A stretch of DNA of 64,000 bases. Source: Sphingomonas sp. So64.6b (lineage in GTDB: Bacteria > Pseudomonadota > Alphaproteobacteria > Sphingomonadales > Sphingomonadaceae). Below are positions 27,452-37,197 of this stretch, piece by piece. Position 1 is the stretch's first letter, and each line of letters starts with the position of its first letter. The notes under the pieces were generated by a model. It saw only the letters and a list, made by a program, of their open reading frames with translations. It had not been told where the DNA came from and did not search any database. The translations under genes were made by a program, and so were the position numbers. The stretch covers positions 1,612,001-1,676,000 of the forward strand of contig NZ_CP048817.1 of the NCBI RefSeq assembly GCF_014171475.1, given 5' to 3'.

Positions 27452-28480
27452 ATGAAACAATGGTTTGGGGCGGCGCTCGCCGTGTTTGGGTGCGTAATAT
27501 TTGCCGGATCGGCGCAGGCGCAGGATGAGGCCGGATTCCAGGACTATCTCGTCACGCTCAGGGCACAGGCACAGGCGCAGGGCGTCAGCCGCGCGACGCT
27601 CGACGCGGTGATGCCGGCACTGACGCTCAACACCCGGGTGATCGAACTCGACCGGGCCCAGCCCGGCGCCAGCCCCACCACGTCCGGCATTCTCAATTTT
27701 GCGCCCTACAAGGCGCGCCATGTCGATGCCTCCCGGATCAATCGCGGGCGCACCGCCTATCAGGCGCAGCGTTTCCGGCTGCAGCGGATCGAGCGCGAGC
27801 TCGGTGTGCCCGAATCGGTCATGGTCGCGATCTGGGGACATGAGACCAATTATGGCAGCGTGATGGGCAATTTCGATTTGCCCCGTGCACTGGCGACGCT
27901 CGCCTTTGAAGGGCGCCGCCGCGAGCTGTTCTCGGCCGAATTTATCGCGACCTTGCAGATGATGGATCGTGGTCTACCGCGCAGCCGTTTGCTGGGCAGC
28001 TGGGCGGGGGCGACCGGCGGGCCGCAATTCCTGCCGTCAATCTATATCCGGCTAGCGCGAGACGGCGATGGCGATGGCAAAGCCGATATCTGGACCAGCG
28101 ATGCCGATACGCTGGCCTCGATCGGCAATTATTTCGCCAATGCCGGCTGGCGCGCCGGGCAACCCTGGGGATTCGCGGTCAATGTGCCCACGGGGTTCGA
28201 TCGCAGTTCGATCACCAACCGCACGCTGTCACCGCGCTGCCCCAAGGTGTTCGAGCGGCACAGTGCGTGGAAGACGATGGCCGAGTGGCGTGCGCTTGGC
28301 GTTGCCCCGCAAACCAGGACCTGGCCGGGTGACCGCGTCCTGGCGACATTGCTCGAACCCGATGGCCCGGGAAAAACCGCCTATCTGCTAACCGGAAATT
28401 ATCGGGTTATCCTCGATTATAACTGCTCGAATTTTTACGCTCTTTCGGTCGGGTTGCTCGCGGATGCAGTTGAACAATAA
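27452..28480 (+). CDS. Lytic murein transglycosylase (MltB family)
   Basis: A 342-residue exported enzyme (signal peptide 1-24, GSAQAQ) that cleaves peptidoglycan strands to 1,6-anhydro ends. The catalytic glutamate is E131 in AIWGHETNYGSVMG; GSWAGATGGPQFLPSIY is the second family motif. The frame extends far upstream, but the ATG at 27452 starts a proper signal peptide and has GGAGGA upstream; ATG 27431 is an alternative. The rlpA gene overlaps its end by 17 bases, so both cell-wall genes are coupled. Confidence 0.94.
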   Translation: MKQWFGAALAVFGCVIFAGSAQAQDEAGFQDYLVTLRAQAQAQGVSRATLDAVMPALTLNTRVIELDRAQPGASPTTSGILNFAPYKARHVDASRINRGRTAYQAQRFRLQRIERELGVPESVMVAIWGHETNYGSVMGNFDLPRALATLAFEGRRRELFSAEFIATLQMMDRGLPRSRLLGSWAGATGGPQFLPSIYIRLARDGDGDGKADIWTSDADTLASIGNYFANAGWRAGQPWGFAVNVPTGFDRSSITNRTLSPRCPKVFERHSAWKTMAEWRALGVAPQTRTWPGDRVLATLLEPDGPGKTAYLLTGNYRVILDYNCSNFYALSVGLLADAVEQ

Positions 28481-29516
28481 ATTGATCGCCGGATTTACGC
28501 TGCTCCTCGCCGGCTGCGGCGGGAGCGGGGGCTATGCGGAAACGCCGCGGCTCGCCAATCCCACCATGGCGATGGTCGACCAGCCGCCATTGACGATGGC
28601 GTCGCAGAACGCCGCTTATGGCGCGCAACGTGGGGCAACCTATGCGCCGCCGGCATCGGATCGCCCGATGCCGGTGCAGCAGGCATCCGGGTCTGTTCCC
28701 GCCGACATGCCAACTGGCAATGGCCCGCGCGGCACGTCCGGCGAGCAACGCTACGACGCGGTCGGTTATGCCAGCTGGTATGGGGAGGAAATGGGCGGTG
28801 GACGCACCGCATCGGGCCAGCCTTTCGATCCCGCCGCGATCACCGTCGCGCACAACAGCCTGCCGCTCGGCTCGTTCGTCGAGATCACCGCGCTCGATAC
28901 CGGGCGGACCATCGTCGCGCTTGTTAACGATCGCGGCCCGGGATCGAGCGATCGGCTGATGGATCTCTCGCGCGGTGCCGCGCAGTTGCTCGGCATCACG
29001 GCGCTGGCCCCGGTTCGCGTCCGGCTGATCAACCCGCCGCCGCCAGATCAGATGGCGCTGCGGCAGGGAAGGGCCGCGTCACCGCGAATCGATGCGCCGC
29101 AAGCCTTACTGACGGCGCTACGGCACAAATTACCGACCCGGTCGGCACCCGTCGCTGTTGCCCGGCCGGCCTCCACACGACAGGCACCGATCCGGGCGAC
29201 GCCGTCTCGCACGACACCGCCACGTCAGGCGCCAGGGGCGAGCTATACCGCGCCAGGAACTGCTCCAAGCCAGCCGCAAGCGGCGCCAAAACTAGTCGTG
29301 CGTGGGGGGGGCGGCCTATACGTCCAGGTTGCCGCGCTCTCCAATGCGGCGCGCGCGCAATCGCTTGCCGCGAGCCTGGGCGGACGCGTGGTGCAGGCCG
29401 GCTCGATCTTCCGTGTGCAGATTGGGCCGTTCGCAAACAACGCTTTGGCGCAACGGGCGCGTGACGATGTGGCGAGACGTGGTTATGGAGATGCCAGGAT
29501 CGTGAAAACGAACTGA
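28464..29516 (+). CDS. rlpA: RlpA-family septal lipoprotein with SPOR domain
   Basis: A 350-residue lipoprotein. The lipobox LLAGC puts the lipidated cysteine at C18. The double-psi beta-barrel spans about 95-190, with ASWYGEEMGGGRTASG, HNSLPLGSFVEIT and VNDRGPG. A long Pro/Ala-rich linker (about 195-270) leads to a C-terminal SPOR domain (GGGLYVQVAALSNAARA to the end) that binds denuded septal peptidoglycan. In other bacteria RlpA is a lytic transglycosylase for naked glycan at division. It overlaps the preceding transglycosylase gene and precedes a DD-carboxypeptidase gene. Confidence 0.94.
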   Translation: MQLNNKLIAGFTLLLAGCGGSGGYAETPRLANPTMAMVDQPPLTMASQNAAYGAQRGATYAPPASDRPMPVQQASGSVPADMPTGNGPRGTSGEQRYDAVGYASWYGEEMGGGRTASGQPFDPAAITVAHNSLPLGSFVEITALDTGRTIVALVNDRGPGSSDRLMDLSRGAAQLLGITALAPVRVRLINPPPPDQMALRQGRAASPRIDAPQALLTALRHKLPTRSAPVAVARPASTRQAPIRATPSRTTPPRQAPGASYTAPGTAPSQPQAAPKLVVRGGGGLYVQVAALSNAARAQSLAASLGGRVVQAGSIFRVQIGPFANNALAQRARDDVARRGYGDARIVKTN

Positions 29517-29543
29517 GTCATCCCCTAGCGTTACGGACTGCCC

Positions 29544-30728
29544 ATGAAGAACATGCCGATCAAGAAGCTCGCCGCCGCCTCCGTCATCGCCCTTGTGCTG
29601 GCCAATCCGGGCATGGCCGCCGCGCCAGTGTTCGAGACGCCGGCACCGGTCGCCTATCTGACCGATCTGTCGTCGGGCGCCGTCCTTTATTCGAAGGATC
29701 CGGACCGGCGCATGCCGCCCGCGTCGATGGCGAAGATGATGACGGTCTATGTCGCGTTCGACATGCTGAAGAAGGGCGAGATCAAGCTCGACCAGCAGTT
29801 CGACGTCCGGCCCGAGACGTGGAAGCAGTGGCATGGCCCGGCTGCCGGATCGACCATGTTCCTGTCGACCGGTGAGAAGGTCAGCGTCGAAAATCTCCTG
29901 AAGGGCATTGTGACGCTCTCCGGCAACGACGCTTGTGTCGTGCTGGCCGAGGGCATCTCCGGCACCGAAGCGGCATTTACCGAGCGGATGAACCAGGCGG
30001 CCAAGCGGCTCGGCCTGACCAACAGCCATTTCGGCACGTCGAACGGCTGGCCCGACAATGGCGTGACCTATGTCACCGCTCGCGACCTGGCCAAGCTGGC
30101 GGCGGCGACGATCAAGGACCATCCGGATTATTACAAGAAGTTCTATTCGCTGCCGAATTTCACCTGGGGCAAGACGCTGGGCGCGGGCGCTGACATCACC
30201 CAGGCGAATCGCGACCCATTGCTCGGCCGCGTTGCCGGGGCGGACGGGCTGAAGACCGGCCACACCGATGAGGCCGGTTATGGCTTCACCGGCTCCGCGC
30301 AGCAGAATGGCCGCCGCCTGATCATGGTCATGGCCGGCTTGACCAGCTCGAACCAGCGGATCGAGGAATCGGTCAAGTTCATGAATTGGGGCTTCCGCGC
30401 CTGGCAGGCTAAGCCGATCGTCGCCAAGGGTCGCAAGGTCGAGACCGCAGAGGTCCAGCTTGGCACCGCGAGCAGTGTCGGCCTGGTTGCGCCGTCCGAC
30501 CTAACCGCGACTTTGCCGGCGGGCGCCGCGCCCGATATCCAGCTGCGCGTGGTCTATAATGGACCGATCAAGGCACCGATCAAGGCCGGCCAGCACATCG
30601 CCGACCTGATCGTGACGACCCCCGATATGCCGGCGCAGAGCCTACCGCTGGTCGCCGACAAGGATGTCGACGAGGCGGGCTTTTTCGGCCGCGCCTGGGC
30701 TGGCCTGATGGGCCTGTTCGGCGGGTGA
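29544..30728 (+). CDS. D-alanyl-D-alanine carboxypeptidase (PBP5/6 type)
   Basis: A 394-residue penicillin-binding protein that trims the terminal D-Ala of peptidoglycan stem peptides. The signal peptide ends near PGMAAAP. The three active-site motifs are present: S61-M-A-K64 in PPASMAKMMT, SGN in VTLSGNDAC and KTG in DGLKTGHTDEAG. The C-terminal PBP5 domain and an amphipathic membrane-anchoring end (FFGRAWAGLMGLFGG) follow. The stop overlaps the GTG start of tmk, so wall and replication genes form one forward transcript. Confidence 0.95.
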   Translation: MKNMPIKKLAAASVIALVLANPGMAAAPVFETPAPVAYLTDLSSGAVLYSKDPDRRMPPASMAKMMTVYVAFDMLKKGEIKLDQQFDVRPETWKQWHGPAAGSTMFLSTGEKVSVENLLKGIVTLSGNDACVVLAEGISGTEAAFTERMNQAAKRLGLTNSHFGTSNGWPDNGVTYVTARDLAKLAAATIKDHPDYYKKFYSLPNFTWGKTLGAGADITQANRDPLLGRVAGADGLKTGHTDEAGYGFTGSAQQNGRRLIMVMAGLTSSNQRIEESVKFMNWGFRAWQAKPIVAKGRKVETAEVQLGTASSVGLVAPSDLTATLPAGAAPDIQLRVVYNGPIKAPIKAGQHIADLIVTTPDMPAQSLPLVADKDVDEAGFFGRAWAGLMGLFGG

Positions 30729-31351
30729 GGGGGCGCTTCATCTCGCTCGAAGGCGGCGAGGGGGCGGGTAAATCGACTCAAGTCCGGCGCCTTGCCGAGG
30801 CGCTGGGCGCGCGCGGGATAGAGACGCTGGTCACGCGCGAACCTGGCGGCAGCGAGGGCGCGGAGGCGATTCGCAGCTTGCTGATGCAAGGATCGGTCAC
30901 GCGCTGGAGCCCGCACAGCGAAGCCTTGCTGTTCGCGGCAGCTCGAGCGGACCATGTCGAGAAGCAGATCCAGCCCGCGCTTGGCGCCGGGACCTGGGTG
31001 ATCTGCGACCGGTTCATCGACAGCAGCCGCGCCTATCAGGGCGTTGCCGGCGGAATCGACGACGCGGCGGTGCTGGCGCTGCACGGTTTCGGATCGCGCG
31101 GCCTGCTGCCCGATCGCACCTTCATCCTCGAAGTGCCGCTCGATCAGGGGCGCGCGCGGGCGGATGATCGCGACGGCGCTGCAGCGGATCGCTTCGCGGC
31201 GCGCGGCGACGATTTCCATGGCCAGGTCGCGGCGGCATTTCGCGGCTATGCCGAGCATGAGCCCGACAGAATGCGCCTGATCGATGCATCGGGATCGCCG
31301 GAGGCGGTGACCGAGGCTTTGCTCGCCGGCTTGGCCGATCTGCTGCCATGA
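30725..31351 (+). CDS. tmk: Thymidylate kinase
   Basis: A 208-residue kinase making dTDP from dTMP. The P loop is EGGEGAGKSTQ (K16), DRFIDSSRAYQG is the DRx motif, and the lid RADDRDGAAADRF follows. Start is GTG overlapping the stop of the carboxypeptidase gene (GTGA), and its stop overlaps the ATG of holB. The order tmk-holB-metG-tatD-MBL hydrolase is common in alphaproteobacteria. Confidence 0.97.
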   Translation: MRGRFISLEGGEGAGKSTQVRRLAEALGARGIETLVTREPGGSEGAEAIRSLLMQGSVTRWSPHSEALLFAAARADHVEKQIQPALGAGTWVICDRFIDSSRAYQGVAGGIDDAAVLALHGFGSRGLLPDRTFILEVPLDQGRARADDRDGAAADRFAARGDDFHGQVAAAFRGYAEHEPDRMRLIDASGSPEAVTEALLAGLADLLP

Positions 31352-32334
31352 CCTTGCCGATCGGCAATGACGCCGCTCATGCCGCCTTTGCCTCGGCGAT
31401 GGCCGGCGGCACTTTGCATCATGCATGGCTGTTCGCCGGGCCTGAGGGCGTCGGCAAGGCAAGTTTTGCGCGGATCGCGGCGTTGCGCCTGCTTGCCGAA
31501 GGCGCGAACCCCGGCTCGCTGCCACCCGGTTACGACGTGCCCGAGATCGACCGCACCCGATCGTTGATCGCGGCCGGTTCGCATCCTGACTATCGCGAAT
31601 TGTCACGCCAGCCCAAGGATGCCGACAAACCCGGCCAGGATCTCGCGCGGAGTATTCCGATCGCGCAGGTCCGCGCACTCGGTCCGATGTTCGCGACCAC
31701 CCCGTCAATGTCGTCGCGCCGTGTCGTGCTGATCGATGCGATCGATGAGGTCGAGCGGCCGGGCGCATCGAATGCACTGCTCAAGAGCCTGGAAGAACCG
31801 CCTGCGGGTACGATCTTCCTGCTCATCAGCCATGCGCCGGGGCGTTTGCTGCCGACAATCCGCTCGCGCTGCCGCCTGCTGCGCTTCGATCCGCTCGACG
31901 ATGCGGCGATGAAACGCGTGCTGCACGGGCAATTGCGTAATGCCAGCGATGCCGAGATCGCCGCGCTGGTAAAGGCGGGGCAGGGATCGCCCGGCCGCGC
32001 GCTGGGTTTTGCCGGCCTCGATATGGCCGCGCTCGACACGGCACTGACGGGAATCGCGAAAGATGGCGACCCGAGCAACGCCCAGCGCGCTAAGCTGGCC
32101 AAGCTCTTGTCTCCCAAAGCCGCACAGCCGCGCTACGAGGCGTTTCTGGACCGGGCCCCCGCGTTTATCGCCGCCGCAGCCCCGGCGAAGCGCGGTGCCG
32201 CGCTGCAGACGGCCCTGAACAGCTACGACGCTGCCCGCGCCCTGTCGGCCAGCGCTCGCGGCCTATCGCTTGATGCGCAGGCGACGGTGTTCGAAATGGC
32301 CGGACTGGTCGCCACGCTGGCGGAGCGCGACTGA
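31348..32334 (+). CDS. holB: DNA polymerase III subunit delta prime
   Basis: A 328-residue clamp-loader subunit. The AAA+ start HHAWLFAGPEGVGKASFA keeps a Walker-A-like loop, and LKSLEEPPAGTIFLLISHAP with RSRCRLLRF is the family sensor region. The four zinc-binding cysteines of the enteric protein are not seen in the corresponding stretch (about 45-80). It overlaps tmk by four bases. A palindromic repeat separates it from metG. Confidence 0.94.
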   Translation: MTLPIGNDAAHAAFASAMAGGTLHHAWLFAGPEGVGKASFARIAALRLLAEGANPGSLPPGYDVPEIDRTRSLIAAGSHPDYRELSRQPKDADKPGQDLARSIPIAQVRALGPMFATTPSMSSRRVVLIDAIDEVERPGASNALLKSLEEPPAGTIFLLISHAPGRLLPTIRSRCRLLRFDPLDDAAMKRVLHGQLRNASDAEIAALVKAGQGSPGRALGFAGLDMAALDTALTGIAKDGDPSNAQRAKLAKLLSPKAAQPRYEAFLDRAPAFIAAAAPAKRGAALQTALNSYDAARALSASARGLSLDAQATVFEMAGLVATLAERD

Positions 32335-32383
32335 TCTCGACCAAGCCAGGCGAGCAATGTGAATCGAGCCGGCATGCAGCTAG

Positions 32384-32472
32384 GCGTCATGCCAGCGCAG
32401 GCTGGCATCTCTCTGTGAGGTCCACCACGGGTGCCCAACCGCGAGAGACCCCAGCCTTCGCTGGGGTGACGC
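32384..32472. repeat. Intergenic palindromic repeat (REP-like), holB-metG
   Basis: Two short palindromes face each other: GCCAGCGCAGGCTGGC near 32391-32406 and CCCCAGCCTTCGCTGGGG near 32449-32466, and the whole unit begins GCGTCA and ends TGACGC. This is the pattern of a dispersed extragenic palindrome in sphingomonad genomes. It could stabilise or end the holB transcript. Confidence 0.65.
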
Positions 32473-32537
32473 ATTTGTGAGTGATCGATCGGCCCTAAGG
32501 CTTCAATTGCGCCGCGCCCTGTTCTAGGGACTGCGGC

Positions 32538-34075
32538 ATGGCCGAACCTTACTACATCACCACCGCGATCAGCTATCCCAATGGACGCCCGCATATCGGG
32601 CACGCCTATGAGGCGATCGCGACCGATGCGATCGCGCGTTACCAGCGTCAACTTGGGCGCGATGTGCGGTTTCTGACCGGGACCGACGAACATGGCCTGA
32701 AGATGGTGCAGGAGGCGCGCAAACGCGACCTGGCGCCACGCGCGCTTGCGGATGAAATGAGCGGTCATTTCAAAGCGATGGCCGATGCTCTGAACATCTC
32801 TTATGATCGATTCATCCGCACCAGCGACAGTGATCATTACCATGCGAGCCAGGCGATTTGGCGCGCGATGGAAGCGGCCGGCGATCTGTATCTGAGCCGC
32901 TACGAAGGCTGGTATTCAGTCCGCGACGAGGCATTCTACGACGAATCCGAACTGGTTGAGGGGGAGGGCGGCAAGCTCTCGCCACAGGGCACGCCGGTCG
33001 AATGGACCGAGGAGGAGAGCTGGTTCTTCCGCTTGTCGAAGTATCAGCAGCCTTTGCTCGACCTTTATGCTGCCGATCCCGATTTCATCCGGCCCGAGGG
33101 ACGACGTAATGAAATCCTGCGCTTCGTCGAAGGTGGCCTGTCCGACCTGTCGGTATCGCGCACCAGCTTCGATTGGGGTGTGCCGGTGCCGGGCAGCCCG
33201 GGGCATGTGATGTATGTCTGGGTCGACGCGCTGACCAATTACCTGACCGGCGCGGGTTACCCCGACGATCTCGAACAGATGGAGCAATTCTGGCCGGCGA
33301 ACCTGCACGTCATCGGCAAGGATATCGTGCGTTTTCATACGGTTTACTGGCCAGCTTTCCTGATGAGCGCGAACCTGCCGCTGCCGCGCGCGGTGTTCGG
33401 CCATGGCTTCCTGCTCAATCGCGGTGAGAAGATGTCGAAGTCGGTCGGCAACGTCACCGACCCGATCGAGCTGGTCGAGCGTTTCGGCGTCGATGCGTTG
33501 CGGTATTTCCTACTGCGCGAAGTCAGTTTCGGCCAGGACGGCAGCTATTCGGAAGAAGCGATCGTCACGCGCTGCAATGCCGATCTCGCCAATAATCTCG
33601 GCAACCTCGCGCAGCGCTGCCTGTCGATCATCGCCAAGAATTGCGATGGCGTGGTGCCGGCCGCCGGCGAACGCACGGCGGCGGAGGATGGTCTGCTCGC
33701 CAGCGTCTCGGCGGCGGAAGACGGCATGCACGGCGCGATGAAGGATCTGGCGTTGCACAATGCACTCGACGCGATCTGGGCCGCGGCGCGCGACGCCAAC
33801 CAGTATTTCGCCGATCAGGCGCCATGGAGCGTGCGCAAGACCGACCCGGCGCGCGCCGATACGATCCTGTATCACACGGTGGAGGCGATCCGCCGCATCG
33901 CGATTCTCGCGCGCTGGGCGATCCCGGGTGGTGCGGACAAGCTGCTCGACCTGCTCGCGCAAAAGCCCGACGAGCGCCATTTCGAGGCGCTTGGCTGGCC
34001 GATCGGCGCCGGTGTCGTGCTGCCGGCGCCGGTCGGCGTGTTCCCGCGGCTCGAATTACCGGCGGAGGCCGACTG

Positions 34076-34076
<1 letters not shown>
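32538..34076 (+). CDS. metG: Methionyl-tRNA synthetase
   Basis: A 512-residue class I synthetase. The HIGH motif is in YPNGRPHIGHAYEAI (H19-H22) and the KMSKS motif in RGEKMSKSVGNVTDP. There is no four-cysteine zinc knuckle and no C-terminal tRNA-binding extension, so it is the short monomeric form frequent in alphaproteobacteria. The stop shares one base with the start of the tatD-like gene. Confidence 0.97.
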
Positions 34077-34852
<776 letters not shown>

Positions 34853-34858
34853 CAAGGC

Positions 34859-35635
34859 GTGAAGGTTCGTATTCTTGGATCGGGCACGTCGTCAGGCGTA
34901 CCGCGTATCGGCCCCAATCTGGGTGGGGATTGGGGCGCTTGCGACCCGAACAATCCCCGCAACCGCCGGACCCGCGCATCGATCATCGTCGAAACGGCAA
35001 CGACCCGCATCCTGGTCGATACCAGCCCCGATATGCGTGAGCAGCTGCTGGCGGCCAATGTGTCAGACATCGATGCGGTGATCTGGACTCATGACCACGC
35101 CGATCATTGCCACGGCATCGATGACCTGCGGCAAATCTATCATGCCAGGGGCCATCCTGTGCGCGGTCTGGCGAGAGCGGGGACAATCGCGGCGCTCACG
35201 GACCGCTTCGCTTATGCCTTTAGCGGCCGGGACGGTTATCCGCCGACGATCGCAGGAGAGATTCTGCCCGACGCGATCCAGATCGGCGATATATCAATCC
35301 GCGTCGTCGATCAGCCGCACGGTAACATCGAATCCGCCGGGCTGCGTTTCGAACATCGGGGAAAGTCGATCGGTTATGCAACCGATTTCAATATCTTAAG
35401 ACCTGATATGCGATCATTGTATCAGGATCTTGATATATGGGTGGTCGATGCGCTGCGGCGTTTGCCGCATCCGACGCATCCGGAACTGGCGGCGGTGCTC
35501 GAATGGATCGAACAATTGCGGCCCGGGCGGTCTGCGCTGATCCATATGGACCAATCGATGGATTATGCCACATTGGTGGCCGAGCTGCCCGACGGGATCG
35601 AGCCGGGCTATGACGGATTGGAACTCACAGCGTGA
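34859..35635 (+). CDS. MBL-fold metallo-hydrolase (PhnP-like)
   Basis: A 258-residue beta-lactamase-fold hydrolase. The metal motif is T77-H-D-H-A-D-H83, further ligands in DQPHGNIES and in the ALIHMDQSMDY end. The N terminus VRILGSGTSSGVPRIG is typical of PhnP/lipoyl-octanoyl-transferase-like MBL proteins that cleave cyclic phosphodiesters. The start is GTG six bases after the TatD stop. This gene regularly follows tatD in alphaproteobacteria; the natural substrate is not known. Confidence 0.9.
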   Translation: MKVRILGSGTSSGVPRIGPNLGGDWGACDPNNPRNRRTRASIIVETATTRILVDTSPDMREQLLAANVSDIDAVIWTHDHADHCHGIDDLRQIYHARGHPVRGLARAGTIAALTDRFAYAFSGRDGYPPTIAGEILPDAIQIGDISIRVVDQPHGNIESAGLRFEHRGKSIGYATDFNILRPDMRSLYQDLDIWVVDALRRLPHPTHPELAAVLEWIEQLRPGRSALIHMDQSMDYATLVAELPDGIEPGYDGLELTA

Positions 35636-36270
35636 CCAGCGGCCAATCTGCCAGCGTCATCTTCAGCATCTTATGCTTGGTGCTGGCGGTCAGCGCGCTG
35701 GGCGGCCGGCGCATTCCGCTCAACTTTGCGATCAAATCGGCGCTGGCCTGGGCGGCGATCATCGGCATCGTCTATATCCTGGTCGCGAACCGTGTCGCGA
35801 TCGTCAACGGGTTCGGCGCGGTCGAGCATTGGGCGAGCCTCGGCAAGCAACAAACCGACGGCAAGACGATCCGCATCGCGCAAAGCGACGATGGCCATTA
35901 TTACGCACGGGTCACGATCAATGGCGTGTCACGGTCGATGCTGATCGATAGCGGCGCGACGACCATCGCGCTGTCCGAGGCGACCGCCAACGCCGCGGGT
36001 GTCGTGTTCGATAAAAGCGGCGACCCGGTTCAGCTCGAAACAGCCAATGGCATTGTCGATGCGTGGCGCGCCAAGATCAAGCAGCTGGATATCGACGGGC
36101 TGCGCACGAAAGATATCATGGCGGTGGTTTCGCCGAACTTCGGCGAGATGGACGTGATCGGCATGAATTTCCTGTCGCGACTACGGTCGTGGCGCGTGGA
36201 GAACGGCGCGCTGGTGCTCGAGCCAATGGAAACCGGCGGAACCACCGACACCGATAGCGATTTAACATAA
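35632..36270 (+). CDS. Membrane-anchored retropepsin-like aspartic protease
   Basis: A 212-residue protein with two N-terminal hydrophobic segments (about 7-24 and 32-52) and a single retropepsin-like domain. The active site is D106-S-G in SMLIDSGATTIALSE; a second conserved segment is FGEMDVIGMNFLSRL near the end. One copy of the motif means the enzyme must dimerise, as in clan AA proteases. The GTG start overlaps the stop of the MBL gene (GTGA). Role unknown; the domain should face the periplasm. Confidence 0.88.
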   Translation: MTSGQSASVIFSILCLVLAVSALGGRRIPLNFAIKSALAWAAIIGIVYILVANRVAIVNGFGAVEHWASLGKQQTDGKTIRIAQSDDGHYYARVTINGVSRSMLIDSGATTIALSEATANAAGVVFDKSGDPVQLETANGIVDAWRAKIKQLDIDGLRTKDIMAVVSPNFGEMDVIGMNFLSRLRSWRVENGALVLEPMETGGTTDTDSDLT

Positions 36271-36292
36271 TGTATATTATCGGACTTGAGTT

Positions 36293-37084
36293 ATGAGCGA
36301 AGAGCAGGGCTCCCCTCCGGCGAGCGATAGCGCGACGGATCGCCCGATGGATCGTCTTGTCACGATCATGGCGCGACTGCGCGATCCGGTTGGTGGCTGT
36401 GAATGGGATTGCGCCCAGAACTTCGCGACGATCGCACCGTACACGATCGAGGAAGCCTATGAAGTCGCCGACGCGATCGCACGTGGCGATATGGCCGAGC
36501 TCAAGGACGAACTCGGCGACCTGTTGCTCCAGGTCGTGTTCCACAGCCGCATGGCCGAGGAAGCCGGCCTGTTCGCCTTGCCCGACGTCGCGGCGGCGAT
36601 CAGCGACAAGATGGAGCGTCGTCATCCGCATATCTTTGGCGATGTTGCCGAAGGCGGTCATTATCTGTGGGAACAAATCAAGTCCGAGGAACGGGCCGCC
36701 AAGGGCGAGACAAGCACCCTCGATGGCGTGGCGATCGGCCTGCCCGCCCTGCTTCGCGCCGAAAAGCTGCAGAAGCGTGCGGCGCGCACCGGTTTCGACT
36801 GGCCCGATGCGGCGGGACCACGGACGAAAGTGATCGAGGAGATCGCCGAGATCGATGCCGCCACGATCGATCAGCGCGAAGAAGAGGTTGGCGACCTGCT
36901 CTTTTCGGTGGTCAACTGGGCACGGCATCTCGGCGTCGATCCCGAAGCGGCGTTGCGCGTCGCCAATGCCAAGTTCGAGGCGCGTTTCAAGGCGATGGAA
37001 ACCGATGCAGGCGATGGTTTTGCCGACCTCGATCTCGATAAGAAGGAAGCGTTATGGCAGGCGGTCAAGCGCCGCGCTGGTTAA
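36293..37084 (+). CDS. mazG: Nucleoside triphosphate pyrophosphohydrolase
   Basis: A 263-residue all-alpha enzyme hydrolysing NTPs to NMP and pyrophosphate. Two MazG domains are visible: EEAYEVADAIARGD with LKDELGDLLLQVVFHS in the N half, and EEIAEIDAATIDQ with EEEVGDLLFSVVNWA in the C half, both following the ExxE...ExxD metal pattern. It closes the forward block and is convergent with hflX across a long palindromic repeat. Confidence 0.95.
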   Translation: MSEEQGSPPASDSATDRPMDRLVTIMARLRDPVGGCEWDCAQNFATIAPYTIEEAYEVADAIARGDMAELKDELGDLLLQVVFHSRMAEEAGLFALPDVAAAISDKMERRHPHIFGDVAEGGHYLWEQIKSEERAAKGETSTLDGVAIGLPALLRAEKLQKRAARTGFDWPDAAGPRTKVIEEIAEIDAATIDQREEEVGDLLFSVVNWARHLGVDPEAALRVANAKFEARFKAMETDAGDGFADLDLDKKEALWQAVKRRAG

Positions 37085-37112
37085 TATGCCTGGGGTTTCA
37101 TCCGCCCAAACG

Positions 37113-37177
37113 CCGTTCGGGCTGAGCCTGTCGAAGCCCAAGCGCCGTATGCCCTTCGACAAGCTCAGGGCGAACGG
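37113..37177. repeat. 27-bp inverted repeat between mazG and hflX
   Basis: Arms 37113-37139 and 37151-37177 are near-perfect reverse complements (23 or more of 27 pairs) with an 11-nt loop. The arm contains CTGAGCCTGTCGAAG, a sequence typical of the dispersed palindromes of sphingomonad chromosomes. Lying between convergent genes, it likely serves as a bidirectional terminator. Confidence 0.8.
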
Positions 37178-37197
37178 TGGGAGTGAGTTAACCCAGC

